Source: JAXGYV01 sp040772045
GTDB taxonomy: Bacteria > Actinomycetota > Thermoleophilia > UBA2241
DNA: 64,000 bases
NCBI GenBank assembly: GCA_040772045.1
Contig: JAXGYV010000006.1
Coordinates: 1-64,000, forward strand
Reading direction: 5' to 3'
The translations under genes were made by a program, and so were the position numbers. The first letter of the stretch is position 1. Each line of letters starts with the position of its first letter. Below are positions 58,589 through 64,000 of this stretch, one piece after another. The notes under the pieces were generated by a model. The model did not search any database and was not told the origin of the DNA. It saw only the letters and a list, made by a program, of their open reading frames with translations.

Positions 58589-59904
58589 GCGCGGCGGGCG
58601 GGACCAAGGCGGCCGAGCGCATCAGCGGCCTCTCGCGGGAGCTGGGCCTGGAGGGCCGCACGCTCTATCTGCCGCACATGCCGTGGGGCGGCACGTACTT
58701 GCTGTCTGCCGCCCTGCGTTCGATCGGCCTCGACGCGTGGCCGGTGCCCGACTCGGACGAGCGCACGCTGGAGCTCGGCGGGAGCGTAACGTCGGGCGAC
58801 GAGTGCTACCCGCAGAAGATCGTCGTCGGCGACTTCCTCAAGCTGCTCGAGACGGGCGAGCGGAGCAAGATCGCCTTCCTGCTGCCCACGGCCAACGGTC
58901 CGTGTCGCTTCGGCCAGTACAACCATCTGGTGCGACGCACGCTGGACGAACGGGGCTACCAGGACGTGCCACTCATGACCATCACGTCGAGCGACGGCTA
59001 CCGCTCCATCGGCGAGTACGGGAACGACCTTGTGCGGACTGGCTGGCGAGCTGTAGTGGCGCAGGACATCCTCATGAAGATGCTGCTCAAGACGCGCCCC
59101 TACGAGCGCGTGGCGGGCAGCACGGACAACGTGTACCGCGAGAGCCTAGAGGACGTTGGCGGGGCGGTAGCTACGCTCGGGGTCTCCCATCGCGAACGTC
59201 TCAACCGCGCGAGCGCCGCCCTGCGGCGTTCGCTGGAGCGCTTCCGTTCGGTCGACTGCGACTACGACAGAGGGCGCCCGCTGATCGGTGTAGTCGGAGA
59301 GATCTTCTGCCGTAACAACACCTTCAGCAACGCCGACCTGGTCCGCGTGGTAGAGCGCCAGGGTGGCGAGTGCTGGATCAGCGACATCGGCGAGTGGGTC
59401 TGGTACACCGACGATGAACACAAGCGGCGCCTTGCGGAAGAGGGTCGAGCCTTCTCCAAGGATGGCCTGGTGCGCTCGGTGAAGGCGAAGATCCAGCGGC
59501 GCGACGAGGAGCTTCTGTACGCCCCATTCGAGCAGGAGTTCGTCGGATACGAGGAGCCGCACGAGGTGCGCGAAGTACTCGATCTGGCCTGGCCGTACCT
59601 GCCCTACACCGGCTCGCTGGGCGAGATGGTGCTGAGCGTGGGCAAGACCGTCTACCTGCATCGCAAAGGTGTGGACGGCATCATCGACATCAGTCCCTTC
59701 AGTTGCATGAACGGTATTGTCACCGAAGCGGTCTATCCGGTGGTCCAAGAGGATCTCGACCGGATACCCGTACGGACGTTCTACTTCGACGGCACGCAGT
59801 CCGATTTGGACCGCGACGTGGGCATCTTCATGGAGCTGGCGCGCACCTACCAGCGGCGCAAAAAGACGGTGCGCCGCTTCCCCGCGTACTTCGGCGCGGC
59901 CTGA
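58585..59904 (+). CDS. Acyl-CoA dehydratase activase-related protein (C-terminal partner of the split activase)
   Basis: A 439-aa protein starting MSAAGGTKAAERISGLSREL in an ATGA overlap with the gene above. It contains YLPHMPWGGTYLLSAALRSI, a Cys in TSGDECYPQKIVVGDFLK, LPTANGPCRFGQYN, VVGEIFCRNN and ISPFSCMNGIVTEA, matching the C-terminal third of the very long (about 1400 aa) activase-related proteins. The conserved cysteines could hold an Fe-S cluster as in HgdB-like subunits. The sum of the two genes (about 1470 aa) equals the usual fused protein, so this is a split form. Confidence 0.87.
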   Translation: MSAAGGTKAAERISGLSRELGLEGRTLYLPHMPWGGTYLLSAALRSIGLDAWPVPDSDERTLELGGSVTSGDECYPQKIVVGDFLKLLETGERSKIAFLLPTANGPCRFGQYNHLVRRTLDERGYQDVPLMTITSSDGYRSIGEYGNDLVRTGWRAVVAQDILMKMLLKTRPYERVAGSTDNVYRESLEDVGGAVATLGVSHRERLNRASAALRRSLERFRSVDCDYDRGRPLIGVVGEIFCRNNTFSNADLVRVVERQGGECWISDIGEWVWYTDDEHKRRLAEEGRAFSKDGLVRSVKAKIQRRDEELLYAPFEQEFVGYEEPHEVREVLDLAWPYLPYTGSLGEMVLSVGKTVYLHRKGVDGIIDISPFSCMNGIVTEAVYPVVQEDLDRIPVRTFYFDGTQSDLDRDVGIFMELARTYQRRKKTVRRFPAYFGAA

Positions 59905-59952
59905 GGCCGACGTCGCGGCCGCGGCGCGTTCGCGGATCGTCTCCGGCTCATC

Positions 59953-60790
59953 TTACGGCGCGTCGATCGCGTCGTCGCGCAGCGTCAGTAGGCCGTCGCG
60001 CGCCAGACCCTGGGCGAGCGCGCGCGCCCTGGTCGGAGCGAGCCCCAGCTCGGCCGCCACCTTCTCGAGAGGGAGGCGTCCCCGGTCGAGCACGGCGGCG
60101 AGCATGCGGGCGCGGTACCAGCGCGTGCTCCCCTGGTAGGGGCCCTGGCGGGCACGGGGGGCGATCGCGGTGGCCCGGGCGGTGAGGACGAGGGCGCCGT
60201 AGTCCATGAGCGCGTTGTGCCAGTCGCGGGCGCGGCCCGTCGGCAGTACGGTCTCCGCGACCGCCTGGAGTGCCGCCGGCGTGAGATCCCGCGGCAGATC
60301 CAGCTCGTGCGTGAGCACGCGGCGTACGTTGGCGTCCACGGCGGCCAGGTCCGCGTTCCAGGCGAATACGAGGATCGCGCGGGCCGTGTACGGCCCGATA
60401 CCCGGGAGCTGGCGGAGCTGCTCGAGAGAGGCCGGCAGCTCGGCGGGGCGGCCGTGCGCGACGTTCACGGCCGCCTGCGCGCAGCGCTGGAGGCGCACGG
60501 CGCGGGCGTTGTAGCCCAGACCCGCCCAGTGCCGGAGCACGCCGGCTGTAGGCGCACTGGCCAGCGCCTCGAGGGTGGGGTAGGCGCGCAAGAACGGCTC
60601 GTACTTGCCGACTACCCGCGCCACCTGTGTCTGCTGCAGCATGACCTCCGCGACCAGGATGGCGTAGGGGTCGACGGTCCGTCGCCAGGGCAGGTCGCGG
60701 CGGTGCTCGCCGTACCAGTCGAGGATCTTGCACCGCAGCCGCCGGACGTGCCGCGCGGAGAGGTCGCCGGCGGGCGTAGCCGCGCCGGCG

Positions 60791-60816
<26 letters not shown>
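59953..60816 (-). CDS. mutY: A/G-specific adenine glycosylase MutY-type, without Fe-S cluster
   Basis: A HhH-GPD glycosylase that removes A opposite 8-oxoG. The catalytic Glu is in VAEVMLQQTQVARV, the hairpin in QLRQLPGIGPYTARAILVFA, and the catalytic Asp in VDANVRRVLTHELDL. The C-terminal C-x6-C-x2-C-x5-C cluster is missing: after MDYGALVLTARATA there are no cysteines. There is also no NUDIX-like 8-oxoG recognition domain. GTG 60816 is the preferred start, inside the end of the ABC-F gene, but the start is uncertain. With mutM and the type-4 UDG the window holds three base-excision enzymes. Confidence 0.82.
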
Positions 60817-62854
<2,038 letters not shown>

Positions 62855-62937
62855 AGTGCGCTTCGCTTGCGTGAATCCTGGATATCCTACACGTGGTGGC
62901 CGTGGACGAGCGGCCGGGACCGAGCAAGGAGTAGTCA

Positions 62938-63258
62938 ATGCAGCCAGATACCCCAGTGGTCGTCGATCTCTTGGCCCTCGCCGAGGTGGCCGAGGGCGGC
63001 ATCGTCAGCAAGCCGGTGGTGGAGAACGAGCACCACAAGCTGGTCCACTTCACCTTTGCCCCCGGCCAGGAGCTCTCCGAGCACACGGCCAGCGTCCCGG
63101 CGGCGATCCACGTGCTGCGCGGCCGTGCCACGATCAAGCTGGGCGAACAAGCTTACGAGGCGCACGCGGGCAGCTTCTTCTACATGCCCGCGTACCTGAA
63201 GCACGCCGTGCATGCCGAGGAGGAGTTGGTCTTTCTGCTCACGATGTTCAGAACCTGA
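62938..63258 (+). CDS. Small cupin-domain protein
   Basis: A 106-aa single cupin barrel: motif 1 around FAPGQELSEHTASVPAAIHV with two metal-type His, motif 2 around GSFFYMPAYLKHAVHAEEEL. ATG 62938 follows AAGGAG. Resembles stand-alone cupins of unknown function seen next to redox genes. Its neighbour 100 nt downstream is a nitroreductase. Confidence 0.88.
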   Translation: MQPDTPVVVDLLALAEVAEGGIVSKPVVENEHHKLVHFTFAPGQELSEHTASVPAAIHVLRGRATIKLGEQAYEAHAGSFFYMPAYLKHAVHAEEELVFLLTMFRT

Positions 63259-63358
63259 GTCACGCGGTGTGTGTCGGCAGACGGTTATCGGCGGGCGGGG
63301 CTATGGAGACGGTGTACCCTGTGTTCTGTCTCGCACCGGCAGCTTGCAGGAGGTCAGG

Positions 63359-63868
63359 ATGGACGTGCTCGATCTGATTGCCCGGCGCTACAGCGTGCGT
63401 GCCTACCGGCCAGATCCGGTGGAAGAGGAGAAGCTGCGGCAGGTGCTGGAGGCAGCCCGTCTGGCTCCCACGGCCGCCAATCGACAGCCGTTCCGCGTGC
63501 TGGTCGCCCAGACGCGGGGGAGAGAAGAGGAGCTGCGCCGCGTCTACAACCGGCCGTGGTTCGTGGATGCGCCGCTGGTGGTCGGTGTGGTGGCGGTGCC
63601 AGCCGAGGCATGGCGGCGCATGGACGGTAAACCCTACGACGAGGTCGACGCGACCATCGCCATGGATCACCTGGTGCTCGCGGCGACGGCCCTGGGGTTG
63701 GGCACGTGCTGGGTCGCGGCCTTTGACCCCGCGGCGGCTCGCGAGGTGTTCGGCCTGCCCGACGATGTGGCGCCGGTGGCCTTCACCCCGCTGGGCTACG
63801 CGGCCGACGAGCCGCGTCACAAGACGCGGCGCCCGCTCGAGGAGCTCGTGAAGCACGAGCGCTGGTAG
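63359..63868 (+). CDS. Nitroreductase family flavoprotein
   Basis: A 169-aa FMN enzyme. The N-terminus DLIARRYSVRAYRPDPVEEE holds the FMN-binding RYSVR, AARLAPTAANRQPFRVLV follows, and AMDHLVLAATALGLGTCWVA plus TPLGYAADEPRHKTRRPLEE are standard for the family. AGGAGG sits 5 nt before ATG 63359. The substrate is unknown. It is short, consistent with the BluB-unlike small nitroreductase group. Confidence 0.93.
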   Translation: MDVLDLIARRYSVRAYRPDPVEEEKLRQVLEAARLAPTAANRQPFRVLVAQTRGREEELRRVYNRPWFVDAPLVVGVVAVPAEAWRRMDGKPYDEVDATIAMDHLVLAATALGLGTCWVAAFDPAAAREVFGLPDDVAPVAFTPLGYAADEPRHKTRRPLEELVKHERW

Positions 63869-63888
63869 ACGCGCACGGGGCACGAGAC

Positions 63889-63918
63889 GGGCGCCGCGGC
63901 AACTTCGCCCCGGCGCCC
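63889..63918 (+). terminator. Stem-loop after the nitroreductase gene
   Basis: GGGCGCCG (63889-63896) pairs perfectly with CGGCGCCC (63911-63918), 20 nt after the stop. A likely terminator. 63919-64000 holds no gene start that can be supported; TACAAT near 63984 could be a -10 for a gene beyond the window. Confidence 0.6.
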
Positions 63919-64000
63919 CGCATGCCCGCGCGGTGGAGCGAGCCAGGCTCAGTGGTAACCCAATCGCGACTGGGTGCCGGTTTACAATGCCTCCAGGTAC

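Overview
The window is a GC-rich, densely coded bacterial chromosome segment with many 4-base start/stop overlaps, frequent GTG and TTG starts, one tRNA gene, and no insertion sequence, integrase, phage gene or CRISPR array. The gene mix suggests a deep-branching Actinomycetota lineage: CIRCE-controlled groESL, PdxS, FmdB next to a type-4 uracil-DNA glycosylase, a PucR regulator, a K+-independent H+-pyrophosphatase, and a subtilase with tryptophan repeats. Some anaerobic or facultative metabolism is suggested by (R)-2-hydroxyacyl-CoA dehydratase-type activases, a methyltetrahydrofolate methyltransferase and archaeal-style thiamine enzymes. The taxonomic placement is inference; no marker gene settles it.

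Layout. 1-2586: end of alanine racemase, CCA-adding enzyme, MutM. 2643-5013: TauE/DUF1634 anion exporter pair and small membrane proteins. 5191-9797 (minus): a TPP-riboswitch-controlled operon thi4-thiDN-thiC-pdxS that makes thiamine without thiE or thiG. 9884-13491 (minus): DUF2520, panC, yjbQ and an HPS-RraA fusion. 13806-17601: fmdB, UDG and the t6A genes tsaE-tsaB-rimI-tsaD. 17615-22075: an AlsS-like TPP enzyme, dtd, two CIRCE elements, groES-groEL. 22164-31347: a methyltransferase, a PucR regulator, DUF3870, then after a long leader a six-gene unit: two urea-carboxylase/PxpBC-like carboxyltransferase halves, a LamB/YcsF hydrolase, a 73-aa biotin carrier, a biotin carboxylase and an AmiS/UreI channel. 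This unit is the best candidate for a poorly described system: a fully split ATP- and biotin-dependent amide or urea-type hydrolase with its own channel. 31476-36410: CoA-transferase subunits, MTA phosphorylase, H+-pyrophosphatase.

37044-45225 is a potassium region: an APC-Usp permease resembling KimA, three TrkA-type proteins of different architecture, and tandem near-duplicate trkH genes that both carry single-base frameshifts. tRNA-Phe follows, then a CstB-like persulfide dioxygenase/rhodanese. 47183-51407 (minus) couples a secreted subtilase to a SpoIIE phosphatase, an RsbW/T-like ATPase and a STAS protein. The subtilase ends in WTRYR repeats whose DNA also encodes the start of the phosphatase in another frame. 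51873-54298 is a secreted amidase with FlgD-like repeats and a late frameshift. 54395-59904 holds an unknown Cys-cluster protein and a 2-hydroxyacyl-CoA dehydratase activase system split into two genes. The end holds a MutY without Fe-S cysteines, an ABC-F protein, a cupin and a nitroreductase.

Two G-run/C-run junctions (31390-31430 and 54347-54387), both between convergent genes, and four apparent single-base deletions (two in trkH1, one in trkH2, one in the amidase) mean parts of the assembly should be checked before biological weight is put on them.
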